From assembly GCF_030269365.1 (NCBI RefSeq), contig NZ_BSTF01000010.1, positions 1 to 64,000 on the forward strand: DNA of 64,000 bases. The letters are read 5' to 3'. The DNA comes from Lentzea sp. NBRC 102530 (GTDB taxonomy: Bacteria; Actinomycetota; Actinomycetes; Mycobacteriales; Pseudonocardiaceae). The notes below the pieces were generated by a model. It was not told the DNA's origin, made no database searches, and saw only the letters and a list, made by a program, of their open reading frames with translations. Positions within the stretch are counted from its first letter, which is position 1; every line of letters starts with the position of its first letter. Both the position numbers and the translations under genes were made by a program. This document shows, in pieces, positions 17,907 to 26,132 of this stretch.

Positions 17907-18749
17907 ATGCGGAGGTTCAGCCAGGTCGACGTGTTCACCGACGAGTTCATGAAGGGCAACGCGCTCGCGGTCGTGCACGACGCGGAGGGCCTGTCCACGG
18001 AGGAAATGACGGCGTTCGCGAACTGGACGAACCTCGCCGAGACCACGTTCCTGCTGCCACCGCGAGACCCCGCCGCCGACTACCGCGTGCGGATCTTCAC
18101 GACCAGCCGCGAACTCCCGTTCGCGGGCCATCCGACGCTCGGCTCGGCCCGGGCGTGGCTCGACGCCGGGAACACCCCGCGCGAGCCGGGACGGCTGGTG
18201 CAGGAGTGCGGGGCCGGGCTCGTCGAGGTGCGCCGCGACGGCGCGCGGCTGGCGTTCGCCGCGCCGCCGCTGGTGCGGGGCGAGCCGGTCGAGGACGTGG
18301 ACGGGCTGGCGGCCGCGCTCGCGATCAGGCCGGACGAGATCGTGCAGGCGCGGTGGACCGACAACGGGCCGGGGTGGGTGGCGGTGCTGCTGCACTCCGC
18401 CGAGGCCGTGCTGGCGGTGCGGCCGGACTACACCCGGTTCGGTGAATTCACCGACATCGGCGTCGTCGGGCCTCATCGTGACGGCGGGGACGCGGCGTTC
18501 GAGGTGCGGGCGTTCGTGAACGAGGGCGGTGTGTTCGGGGAGGACCCGGTGACGGGCAGCCTCAACGCCTCGATCGCGCAGTGGCTGATCCCGGCGGAAA
18601 TCGCGCAACAGCAGTACGTCGCGGCCCAGGGCACGGTGCTCGGCAGGCAGGGCCGGATCCACCTGGCGCTGACCGGCGGGCAGGTCTGGGTCGGCGGCGA
18701 CACCGTGGTGGGGATCACCGGAACGGTGGCGCTGCCACCGGTCCGTTGA
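17907..18749 (+). CDS. PhzF-family isomerase/epimerase-like protein
   Basis: A 280-residue member of the PhzF/diaminopimelate-epimerase fold. It has the N-terminal FSQVDVFTDEFMKGNALAVV with NLAETTFLLPP, the active-site block FAGHPTLGSA, and EDPVTGSLNASIAQWL in the second half. PhzF itself isomerises dihydro-3-hydroxyanthranilate in phenazine synthesis. Most actinobacterial paralogues stand alone with unknown substrates, and no other phenazine gene is near. No strong ribosome-binding site precedes the ATG. Confidence 0.85.
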   Translation: MRRFSQVDVFTDEFMKGNALAVVHDAEGLSTEEMTAFANWTNLAETTFLLPPRDPAADYRVRIFTTSRELPFAGHPTLGSARAWLDAGNTPREPGRLVQECGAGLVEVRRDGARLAFAAPPLVRGEPVEDVDGLAAALAIRPDEIVQARWTDNGPGWVAVLLHSAEAVLAVRPDYTRFGEFTDIGVVGPHRDGGDAAFEVRAFVNEGGVFGEDPVTGSLNASIAQWLIPAEIAQQQYVAAQGTVLGRQGRIHLALTGGQVWVGGDTVVGITGTVALPPVR

Positions 18750-18818
18750 GGACTGCTACCCACTCCTGACCAGGTTCAAACGTTGTTCTTGATCGGGTTC
18801 GGATGAAACAATCGGATC

Positions 18819-20276
18819 GTGGTCACGGTCTCCAGCTGGCTGCGTTCTCCGTGCCCCGCGCTCGTGGTCGACACCGCAGGTGCCGTGCACGGCATGAACG
18901 ACGCAGCCAGGTCACTGCTCCCGCCAGAGGTCTTGCCGTCCGAGTGGCAGCACGGCGAGTCCGTGCACCTCGCGGAACGCAGCTACGCCGCGCACCGGGT
19001 CGACAACGAGGACGGCTCGGTCACCTGGTGGCTGCTCGACCAGACCGACCTGCTGCTGGAACGTGATCGGGCCGCGCTGCTGACCCGCATGTCCAGCGCT
19101 CTCATGACCTCGCTCAACCCCGAGCGCTGCATGACCGTCGTGGCCGAGATGGCCGCCGCGCACCTCGCGGACGAGGCGCTGGTCATCGCGCCGCAGTCGA
19201 GCTCCGGCCACCCCGTCACCCGCTGCCGGCGCGGCGAGGCGCCGACGTACGAACTGCAGCAGGTCGACGTCGAGGAGGTCGTCGGCCTCAGCGAGGCGTT
19301 GCGCGGCTTCCCGCCGGTGCCGTCGCGGTGGATCGACCCGGCCGCGGCGCCGGAGTGGCTCGCGCGTGACGGCATGTCGATCGTCGTGACGCCGCTGCCG
19401 GGCCACGGTGTGCCGGCCGGCGCGTTGATCCTCATCCGGCGGGACAAGACGTTCAGCGACGACGAGGAGGCGTTCGCTCGGCTCTTCGCGTCCAGGGCGG
19501 GCGTGGCGATCTCGGCGGCGAGCCTGTTCACCCAGCAGGCCGAGATCACCGATCGGCTGACCCGCGACCTGCTGCCGCCGGTGCTGCGGCGCTACCCCCA
19601 CGTCGAACTGGCCGGACGCTACCGGGCGGCCGCGGACACCGAACGCGTCGGCGGCGACTTCTACGACGTGCACGAACTCCCCGACGAACAGCTGTTCGTC
19701 GTGCTCGGCGACGTCTGCGGCAAGGGCCTCGAAGCGGCCACGCAGACCGGCAGGGTCCGCACGGCCGTGCACGCGCTGCTCCAGGTCGTGACGGACCACG
19801 ACCGGATGCTCGCCGCGCTGAACCAGGCCTTGCTGACGACCGACACGTCCCGTTTCATCACCACGGTCGTGGGCACCGTCCGTCCCGTGGAGGCCGGTCT
19901 GCACGTGCGGCTGACGTCGGGCGGGCACCTGCCGCCGTTGATCGTGCGGGTGGACGGCACGGTGGAGGCGGCCGCGACCAGGGGCACGCTCGTCGGCATC
20001 CTGCCGGAGATCGTGACGGCGACCGACGAGGTCGTCCTCGCGCCCGGAGACTCGTGCCTGCTCTACACCGACGGCATCACCGAGGCGCACGGTGGCCCGC
20101 TGGGCGACGAGGAGTTCGGCGAGGAACGCCTGCGCCGCGCCCTCACCGCGTGCGGCGGCATGCCGGCCGAGGCGCTCGTCGAACACGTGCACATGCTCGC
20201 CGCGCAGTGGGTGGGTGACGGCGAACACGACGACATGGCGACCCTGGCGATCACCGCGCCGCGCAGGAGGCCCTAG
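18819..20276 (+). CDS. GAF-SpoIIE (PP2C-type) protein phosphatase
   Basis: A 485-residue cytosolic phosphatase. A short PAS-like start (SPCPALVVDTAGAVHGMNDA) is followed by a GAF-like sensor at about 85-235. A SpoIIE/RsbU PP2C domain from about 245 has ERVGGDFYDV near 278, VLGDVCGKGLEAA, LTSGGHLPPL, LLYTDGITEA and GEHDDMATLAI, so all metal-binding aspartates are present. Such enzymes dephosphorylate STAS anti-anti-sigma proteins in partner switching. The GTG start is not preceded by a strong ribosome-binding site. The stop TAG overlaps the GTG of the cobalamin-binding gene by one base, with AGGAGG just inside this gene, so the two proteins are made together. Confidence 0.9.
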   Translation: MVTVSSWLRSPCPALVVDTAGAVHGMNDAARSLLPPEVLPSEWQHGESVHLAERSYAAHRVDNEDGSVTWWLLDQTDLLLERDRAALLTRMSSALMTSLNPERCMTVVAEMAAAHLADEALVIAPQSSSGHPVTRCRRGEAPTYELQQVDVEEVVGLSEALRGFPPVPSRWIDPAAAPEWLARDGMSIVVTPLPGHGVPAGALILIRRDKTFSDDEEAFARLFASRAGVAISAASLFTQQAEITDRLTRDLLPPVLRRYPHVELAGRYRAAADTERVGGDFYDVHELPDEQLFVVLGDVCGKGLEAATQTGRVRTAVHALLQVVTDHDRMLAALNQALLTTDTSRFITTVVGTVRPVEAGLHVRLTSGGHLPPLIVRVDGTVEAAATRGTLVGILPEIVTATDEVVLAPGDSCLLYTDGITEAHGGPLGDEEFGEERLRRALTACGGMPAEALVEHVHMLAAQWVGDGEHDDMATLAITAPRRRP

Positions 20277-21289
20277 TGGAGGCCGTCGACCTCCTGTGGG
20301 AGGCCGCCCTCGCCGGCGACGAGCACCGCGCGACCGACGTGGTGCTGGCCGCCGCCGAGGACCACGGCCACGAGACGGTCCTGCTCGACGTGATCGGCGG
20401 CGTGCAGCACCGCGTGGGCCGCGAGTGGGCGTCGAACCGCATCAGCGTCGCCCAGGAACACGCCATCACCGCGATCAACGACCGCGCCGTCACCGCGTTG
20501 TCGATCACCCGACCCCGCCGCGCCCCGGTCCACGGCCGCGTCACGGTGGCGTGCGTGGACGGCGAGTGGCACGCGTTCCCCGCCCGCCTGCTCTCGGAAG
20601 TGCTGGCGCTGCGCGGTTTCGCCGTCGACTACCTCGGCGCGCAGGTCCCCACCCCGCACCTCATCACGTACCTGCACCGCACCGGCCCGGACGTGGTGGC
20701 GCTCTCGAGCTCGATCGCCACCCGCCTGCCCACCGCCCACGCCACGATGACGGCCTGCCAGGCGGCAGGCGTACCGGTGATGGTCGGCGGCGCCGCCTTC
20801 GGCACCGACGGCACCCACGCCCGCCGCTTCGGCGCGAACGCGTGGGCGGCCGACGCCCGCTCGGCCGCGGACATGCTGCTGTCCCAGACGTTGCCGGTGC
20901 CGGGCCGCCCGCACCAGCCGGTGGACGACCTCCCCCACCTCGCCGACCAGGAGTACACACTGGTCACCCGAGGCGCCCGCGACCTCGTGCGGCAGGTCTA
21001 CCGGGACCTCGAAGAGCGCGTCCCGGCGATGCGGTCCTACAGCGACGAACAGCGCCAGCACACCGCACAGGACCTGGCGCACATCGTGGAGTTCCTCGGT
21101 ACCGCACTGTACGTGGACGATGACTCGCTGTTCGCGGACTTCCTCTCCTGGACCGGTGCGGTGCTCGACGCGCGAGGCGTGCCCACCCACGTCCTGGAGC
21201 CCACATTGGACCTTCTGGGCGCACAGCTCCGCGACTTCCCGCGAGCACAGCGAATGCTCCGTTTGCACGCCCGCGCAGACGCAGGGTAG
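20276..21289 (+). CDS. Cobalamin-binding sensor protein with CarH-type Wx9EH motif
   Basis: A 337-residue protein. Residues 1-75 form a B12 helical cap domain. It contains W51, then nine residues, then E61-H62, the Wx9EH signature that caps adenosylcobalamin in CarH/LitR photoreceptors. Residues 85-205 form the B12-binding Rossmann domain with GEWHAFP (E97, H99), the base-off histidine motif in which the usual final Gly is Pro. It continues FAVDYLGAQVPTPHL, VALSSSIATRLP and VMVGGAAFG. Unlike CarH there is no MerR DNA-binding domain. About 110 helical residues follow instead at the C-terminus (DLAHIVEFLGTALYVDDDSL region). It is translationally coupled to the SpoIIE phosphatase, its likely output partner. 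Confidence 0.85.
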   Translation: MEAVDLLWEAALAGDEHRATDVVLAAAEDHGHETVLLDVIGGVQHRVGREWASNRISVAQEHAITAINDRAVTALSITRPRRAPVHGRVTVACVDGEWHAFPARLLSEVLALRGFAVDYLGAQVPTPHLITYLHRTGPDVVALSSSIATRLPTAHATMTACQAAGVPVMVGGAAFGTDGTHARRFGANAWAADARSAADMLLSQTLPVPGRPHQPVDDLPHLADQEYTLVTRGARDLVRQVYRDLEERVPAMRSYSDEQRQHTAQDLAHIVEFLGTALYVDDDSLFADFLSWTGAVLDARGVPTHVLEPTLDLLGAQLRDFPRAQRMLRLHARADAG

Positions 21290-21401
21290 TCCTCTGTAGA
21301 CAGACGCGTCGAGTGCCCGCCCGATCGCCCTTCGTGTTGGTGAAGTCCTTTGTGGGCAACGCACTTGTGCCAGATAGATTCGAAATGTTTTCATCTCGCT
21401 C

Positions 21402-22169
21402 ATGGAGATGGGGACATACACGCCGCTGGCCGCCTACGCGGTCGCCGTTCTCGGTTCCGTCCTCGGACTCCTGTCCGCGGAACGCGCCCGCCACGCGAAC
21501 CGCACCACCCGCAACTGGTGGATCGGCGTGGCCGCCGTCTCCATCGGGGGCCTGGGCATCTGGGGCATGCACTTCACCGCGATGCTGGGCACCTGGATGG
21601 GCGCCAACGTCTCCTACGACATCCCCATCACCCTGCTGAGCATGCTCGTGGCCATCGTCGTGGTGGCCGCGGGCCTCTTCCTCGTGCGCCGCTACGGCAT
21701 CGACGGCGACACCCGCTTCTGGCCCCTGGCCGCGGGCGGGCTCGTCACCGGCCTCGGCGTGGCCGCGATGCACTACACCGGCATGGCCGCGATCGTGATC
21801 AACGCCGACGTCTCCTACAACATCGGTCTGGTGGCGCTCTCCGTGATCATCGCGGTGGTCGCCTCCACCGTCGCACTCTGGTTCACCCGCAAGGTGAGCG
21901 GCTTCGCGGCGGTCATCGGCGCCGCCCTGGTGATGGGCGTGGCCGTGACCGGCATGCACTACACCGGCATGTACGCGATGAACATGGCCCATGACCACAG
22001 CGCATCGATCGTCGTCGGCAACTCCGAGGAACTCATCACGTCGCTCATCATCGGCGGGGCGGGCGTCAGCGTGCTCATCATCTTCCTGCTGGCCCTCACC
22101 TCCGCGGACGAGGACCGCGAGGAAGCCGAACTCCTCGACCGCGTGATGCGCCGCACCAGCCAGGGCTGA
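21402..22169 (+). CDS. MHYT-domain integral membrane sensor
   Basis: A 255-residue membrane protein with seven predicted helices. It has three MHYT-type motifs: GMHFT at residues 55-59, AMHYTGM at 122-128 and GMHYTGM at 184-190, plus a histidine pair at HDH near 198. MHYT proteins are proposed to bind copper and sense oxygen, CO or NO at the membrane. There is no output domain, only a short acidic tail, so it needs a partner. It starts 112 bases after the B12 protein; ATG 21402 or 21408 are both possible and neither has a good ribosome-binding site. A redox or gas sensor feeding the neighbouring phosphatase is an inference. Confidence 0.85.
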   Translation: MEMGTYTPLAAYAVAVLGSVLGLLSAERARHANRTTRNWWIGVAAVSIGGLGIWGMHFTAMLGTWMGANVSYDIPITLLSMLVAIVVVAAGLFLVRRYGIDGDTRFWPLAAGGLVTGLGVAAMHYTGMAAIVINADVSYNIGLVALSVIIAVVASTVALWFTRKVSGFAAVIGAALVMGVAVTGMHYTGMYAMNMAHDHSASIVVGNSEELITSLIIGGAGVSVLIIFLLALTSADEDREEAELLDRVMRRTSQG

Positions 22170-22210
22170 GCCCGGCCCCGCCCTGCTTCGCGGTGCGGCA
22201 GAATGCCGGG

Positions 22211-22465
22211 GTGCCCGACAAGCTGACCGTGGACCTGCACCCGATCTTCCGCAGCGACCAGGACATCGCGCAGGCCGTCCGCAGCGCCCTGTTCCGCGCG
22301 GCCGGGCAGAAGGTGCCGATGGTCGAGATCATCACGGGCAAGGGCTCGGGCACGTTGCGGGCCCGTGTGCTCGCGATGCTCAAGCAGCCGCACGTGAAGA
22401 AGCTCTACAAGCGCGTCGAGGTGGCCCCGGGCAACGACGGCATGGTGCTCGTGCACCTGCGCTAG
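22211..22465 (+). CDS. Stand-alone Smr-domain protein
   Basis: An 84-residue protein made almost entirely of a Smr (small MutS-related) domain. LTVDLHPIF at the N-terminus carries the LDLH-like motif, and VEIITGKGSGTLRARVLAML contains the TGxG loop. Smr domains are nicking or RNA endonucleases or nucleic-acid binding modules. The GTG at 22211, after GCCGGG, fits the domain start. It lies 41 bases after the MHYT gene, possibly in the same transcript. Confidence 0.8.
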   Translation: MPDKLTVDLHPIFRSDQDIAQAVRSALFRAAGQKVPMVEIITGKGSGTLRARVLAMLKQPHVKKLYKRVEVAPGNDGMVLVHLR

Positions 22466-22690
22466 GCGGCAGAAGTCCGCCGATGACCAACCGGACGAAG
22501 CACCAGTCACGAAGAGCAGCCAGAAGAACACCCAGACGAGTGAGGTTGAGCTCTCGGCGCGCTGTTAGATTGAAGGAATCTTCGGGGGAGAAGCGAACGA
22601 CGGGCACGGCCGGTCCCACAAGATTTCTTGTCGGCCCCGGTTCGGACGTTCGCTTGAATGATGGCGGGAAGCCAAAATTGGGGGGCCTTC

Positions 22691-23155
22691 ATGCCTGCTT
22701 CACCTTTGCGCAGTGCCGTGATTGCGGTGACCGCTGTCCTTGCCGGCGCCATCCTCGCACCAAGCCCGGCCCTGGCGGCTGAGAACAGCGGAGGATTCAC
22801 CATCCAGGAACGGATCAGCGACTGCAATTTCAACCTGGACTGGCCGCACGACTCGCATCACGATCCCGGACACGCCAACAGCAACGCCGTGATCAAATGC
22901 GACTCACCGAAGAAGTACCTCGGCCTCCAGGTCCGGTTGCTCGAACGCACCGGCGGCGGACATCTCGCACAAGTCGGCTACGGCGAGTATGTCAACAACT
23001 CAGGCACAGGTCGGACGATCTCCAAGGCCGCCACGTCTGATTCGTGTCACAGCGAAAGCCAGTACGTGGCCGAGGCAAGCTTCTTGGTTGTCGAGCAAAA
23101 CGACAATCGCATTGATCCCGACCACAAGACGCCACTCGTATCAGTGAGCTGCTGA
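22691..23155 (+). CDS. Secreted four-cysteine protein of unknown function
   Basis: A 154-residue exported protein. The signal peptide runs MPASPLRSAVIAVTAVLAGA to a cleavage site near ALAAEN. The mature chain has four cysteines (SDCNF, IKCDS, DSCHS and the terminal VSC), enough for two disulfides, and is otherwise rich in His, Asn and Asp. I recognise no family. ATG 22691 is preferred because TTGGGGGG precedes it; the upstream in-frame ATG lacks a ribosome-binding site. Its lower GC and the adjoining unknown gene mark the start of an accessory patch. Confidence 0.65.
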   Translation: MPASPLRSAVIAVTAVLAGAILAPSPALAAENSGGFTIQERISDCNFNLDWPHDSHHDPGHANSNAVIKCDSPKKYLGLQVRLLERTGGGHLAQVGYGEYVNNSGTGRTISKAATSDSCHSESQYVAEASFLVVEQNDNRIDPDHKTPLVSVSC

Positions 23156-23259
23156 CACGAGCGACGTGACGAACTGCCACCTTGAAGGTTGCAGGCTCCC
23201 GTCGCCCCCGCGATACTGCACCCTCCAGCTCTACCGCACTCGGGAGGAGAGTGTCCGCC

Positions 23260-24000
23260 GTGTGGTCTGTAGGCGATGAGCTGCCCCCGGCGATGTTCGA
23301 GCTGGCAAAATCCTTCGTGGATCGCACAGAGGGAATCGAGAAATTTGACGACGTGCAATTTTATGACGAGATCGTCTTCGCCGTCAGGTCCAAGTATTCC
23401 ACCGACAGGTTCGTCACCCGACGCGCGCCGGAGCTGTTGAGCGTAGTTCATCGAATTGAAAGCCGACTCGATCGAGGCTGGTTCCACAAAATCGGTCTGA
23501 CATCGCCTCAGGCTCGATACGCCAGCAAACCTGAAGCAACGACGGGCTCCATCCAAGACGGCGTTCCGGACACTGTGATGCAGAAGCCACAGGGGGCATT
23601 GTGGACGTCCTCGTTCTTGCCCGACGGTCGATCCGCGTGGGCTGAACAAGAGGTCGCGTCCAGCCACTCAGCACGGCGACTTTACCGAGTGGTTTTCGCC
23701 GAAAGTGACGTGCGCGCTTACACGCTGGATTCCTTGTCTGACTTCACCCAGCTTCTTGATCTCTACCCCAGCGTGGATGACGTGGGTCGGGTCGCTGTCG
23801 CCTGGAGCAAGATGGCCTCCGACTTCGACGCGGTACACATGACCGCACGGGGATTGCTCGCCATCGAAGGGGTCGAGGTTCAGGCGAGGAACGGTGTCGG
23901 GCGGCTGGTCGGCTGGGATGCCGAATCCACTGCGTGGTTCAGGTTCCCTCGGACAACAAGACTCGATCCGGCCGAAGGCCAGGCGACTGCGGAGATTTGA
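23260..24000 (+). CDS. Uncharacterised protein with WTSS...WDAES blocks
   Basis: A 246-residue cytosolic protein of noticeably lower GC than its surroundings. I cannot name a family. Three blocks look conserved in kind with an unnamed group of actinobacterial and phage proteins that I remember: GALWTSSFLPDGRSAW near the middle, DFDAVHMTARGLL, and WDAESTAWFRF near the C-terminus. The WTS/AW pairing and spacing recall ADP-ribosyltransferase-like folds, but no catalytic triad can be assigned with confidence. The GTG at 23260 sits about ten bases after GGGAGGAGA. An in-frame GTG at 23251 is too close to that site. Confidence 0.6.
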   Translation: MWSVGDELPPAMFELAKSFVDRTEGIEKFDDVQFYDEIVFAVRSKYSTDRFVTRRAPELLSVVHRIESRLDRGWFHKIGLTSPQARYASKPEATTGSIQDGVPDTVMQKPQGALWTSSFLPDGRSAWAEQEVASSHSARRLYRVVFAESDVRAYTLDSLSDFTQLLDLYPSVDDVGRVAVAWSKMASDFDAVHMTARGLLAIEGVEVQARNGVGRLVGWDAESTAWFRFPRTTRLDPAEGQATAEI

Positions 24001-24028
24001 GCCGAGCCGACGGTCCTGGCGAACGATT

Positions 24029-24768
24029 TCACGCCGTGGCCTCGAGAAGGCGCTGGATCAACGAACCCGCCCCGTCGACGAAAGGCCCTGCGGTCACTCG
24101 ACGACCGCCGACCAGCGTGATCCGACAGCGGACGTCCACCCCCAAAGCCTTGGCCAGCAAGGTCTTCTCACCAAGGTCGACCGCATCGGCAACGTCAGTC
24201 CACAACGCAACAGTGCGGTGTTCGCGCCACGAGCGGACAAGCCCGCCCCCGTGCAGAACGAACCGCTCCCCCGCCCGCCCCACGTCGAGCGCCAGAACCA
24301 GGAACACCCCCGAACACCAACACCGGCGTGCCGACGAGGATCTCCACCACAGCACAAGCGTCTGGAAACTCGTCAACGCCAAGATCGCGGCGCCCAGCGG
24401 CGGACCGACGAGCCGCACGACACCGTCGGTGACGGCATTCACGAAGTTGGCGCCGCTGAGCCCGGTACCAACGCCCACAATCGAAGGAACGTGCGCTTGC
24501 GCTGCCAGACGGAACAACACGGCACCTGCGCTCTCGGCGACCAGGGCCGCGTAGATCCACCGATGGTCCGCGGCCACGGCCAGCATCAGCAGAACAGCAC
24601 CCGCCCGGAACAGATCCGCGGCGATCATGACGCGCCGACGGTCCCACCGGTCGGCCAACACCCCCGCGACCGGACCCGACAGCAGTGGCGGCAGGTACTC
24701 GAAGGCCAGCGTCAGCCCCGTCGCCGGCAGCGACCCGGTCAACGCGTAGACGTGCGCCGGAACCTCGG
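24029..24768 (-). pseudogene. MFS transporter remnant (MFS_3 type)
   Basis: The complement reads VPAHVYALTGSLPATGLTLA, then GVLADRWDRRRVMIAADLFR (the signature A loop) and LSGANFVNAVTDGVVRLVGP. These are helices 2-5 of an enterobactin-exporter-like MFS protein. The first 25 or so residues are absent. After ILALTSFQTLVL the frame degenerates, with a neighbouring frame continuing hydrophobic sequence, so a frameshift is likely. The last 80 codons do not look like a transporter. Both ends are therefore lost. Its 5' break at about 24766 coincides with the 5' break of the facing XRE remnant. Confidence 0.75.
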
Positions 24769-25138
24769 TAGCGGCCGACGCCGGCCTGTCCGTGCCCTAC
24801 ACCGCCAACCTCGAGAACGGCCGGGGAAACCCGACGACGAGTGCGCTGGACCGGCTGGCCACAGCACTGGGCACGGAGCTGCCGATCAGCTTCAGTCAGG
24901 CACCCCGGAAGTGGCCGCGGAGGTGCCGCCGAACGTGGTGAAGCTGAGCCGCAGCAAGCGTTTCCGGGCAACGGTCAGCGCCCTGGCCAATCAGTCCGGG
25001 CAGGACGAACAAGAGGTGGCCGCACGACTCATCACCGCATGCGCACACATCGCTCTGGCACTCGACGACCCGAGCGAGCAGGACTGGTGCCGACTGTTGG
25101 ACGCGCTGCTGCTCATGGCCGAGCACCCGGCTCACTGA
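24765..25138 (+). pseudogene. XRE-family regulator remnant with a frameshift
   Basis: The plus strand reads VAADAGLSVPYTANLENGRG and then NPTTSALDRLATALGTEL, the second half of an XRE helix-turn-helix. The first 20-30 residues are missing. Near 24890-24900 the coding frame shifts. GTPEVAAEVPPNVVKLSRSK then continues through RLITACAHIALALDDPSEQD to a stop at 25138, which is the C-terminal helical region of the same kind of regulator. The gene has both a 5' truncation and a frameshift, so it is dead. It faces the MFS remnant and overlaps the end of the DUF1345 gene by seven bases. Confidence 0.75.
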
Positions 25139-25797
25139 CTGCTGATGCTCGCGACCAGGTTGATCGTGGTGGCCAGCACACCCGTACCGAACAGGTACGA
25201 CAACAGGGCGTGCTTCAACGCCGTCCGACGCATCTCCCGCCCGGACAGGCTCGTGTCCGACACCTGGAACGTCATCCCGATGCTGAACGCCACGTAAGCG
25301 AAGTCCCCGTAATCCGGCGGCTCGGCCTGGTTGAAGTCGATGCCACCGTCCGCGCCGTAGTAGTAGAGACGCGCGTACCGCAGGGTGAAGATCGTGTGCA
25401 CGACCATCCACGACAACACCACGGACAACACACCGAGCCCGACCCGCAACAGCTCGGACCCACCGGTCGTGTGCGCCGCACGGGCCAACACGAACCCCAC
25501 AGACACGAGGCTGGCCAATGCCGCCACGAGCAGCAGTACCTCGGCGACCCGGCGCGTGGGGTCGTTGCGCACGGCGTGCTGTGCGGTCGACTCGGCGTCC
25601 ATCGGCCAGATGACCATCCACGCGCGTGTCAGGTACACGAGCGTGGCGACGTCCCAACCGACCAGGAACCCGAACTCGCCATGACCGGTGAAGGTCACGG
25701 CGAGCCCGCTGACCAAGCCGGCCGCGACCGCGACGACGACCTTGGTGCGGTCGAGCACGAACCCGTCCGGCAACGGCCGGGACGGCAGGTCAGGCAC
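25132..25797 (-). CDS. DUF1345 integral membrane protein
   Basis: A 221-residue membrane protein with about five predicted helices. The diagnostic DUF1345 block near the C-terminus reads DYGDFAYVAFSIGMTFQVSD; HTIFTLRYARLYY and WDVATLVYLTRAW are further family features. The function is unknown. The start ATG overlaps the STAS gene stop by eight bases, so it is the last gene of a three-gene minus-strand unit (DsbA-like, STAS, DUF1345). Confidence 0.85.
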   Translation of the reverse strand: MPDLPSRPLPDGFVLDRTKVVVAVAAGLVSGLAVTFTGHGEFGFLVGWDVATLVYLTRAWMVIWPMDAESTAQHAVRNDPTRRVAEVLLLVAALASLVSVGFVLARAAHTTGGSELLRVGLGVLSVVLSWMVVHTIFTLRYARLYYYGADGGIDFNQAEPPDYGDFAYVAFSIGMTFQVSDTSLSGREMRRTALKHALLSYLFGTGVLATTINLVASISSQ

Positions 25798-26131
25798 GGA
25801 GCGCCGCGTCCAGGTCGACGTAGAGCTCCAGGGTCTCGTTCAGCGTCGTCGCCTTCAGCGCCCGCAGCACGCTGCCCCGCGGGGACACCAGGCGCAGCGC
25901 GGTGCCGCGTTCCTCGCCGCGCTGGTGGTACTCGACGAGCACTGAGAGCCCTACGGACGCGAAGAACTCGACCCCGCTGAGGTCGAGCACGATCGGCAAG
26001 CCCGCGCCGTACGCCTCGGAAAGCTCGTCCCGCAACAACTCCGCGGTGTACGAGTCGACCTCGCCCTCTGCGCGCAGCACCACGACCCCGGAGAGCCGCT
26101 CCGACTCGACCTTCAACAGCGCGTCGTCCAT
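25790..26131 (-). CDS. STAS-domain anti-sigma factor antagonist
   Basis: A 113-residue single STAS domain. VVVLRAEGEVDSYTAELLRD and IVLDLSGVEFFASVGLSVLV form the typical strand-helix around the phosphorylatable serine (the S of FASVG). RLVSPRGSVLRALKATTLNE completes the domain. Such proteins release sigma factors by binding anti-sigma kinases when unphosphorylated, and SpoIIE phosphatases activate them. The GAF-SpoIIE gene 5.5 kb away is a possible partner. It is coupled to DUF1345 downstream and lies one base after the DsbA-like gene stop. Confidence 0.85.
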   Translation of the reverse strand: MDDALLKVESERLSGVVVLRAEGEVDSYTAELLRDELSEAYGAGLPIVLDLSGVEFFASVGLSVLVEYHQRGEERGTALRLVSPRGSVLRALKATTLNETLELYVDLDAALRA

Positions 26132-26132
26132 G

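Noticed and set aside
17907..18749. Phenazine biosynthesis locus suggested by PhzF
   Set aside because: No other phenazine gene is present, and lone PhzF paralogues are common.
21390..21402. Strong promoter for the MHYT gene
   Set aside because: The gap is AT-richer, but I could not find a properly spaced -35/-10 pair, so no promoter is claimed.
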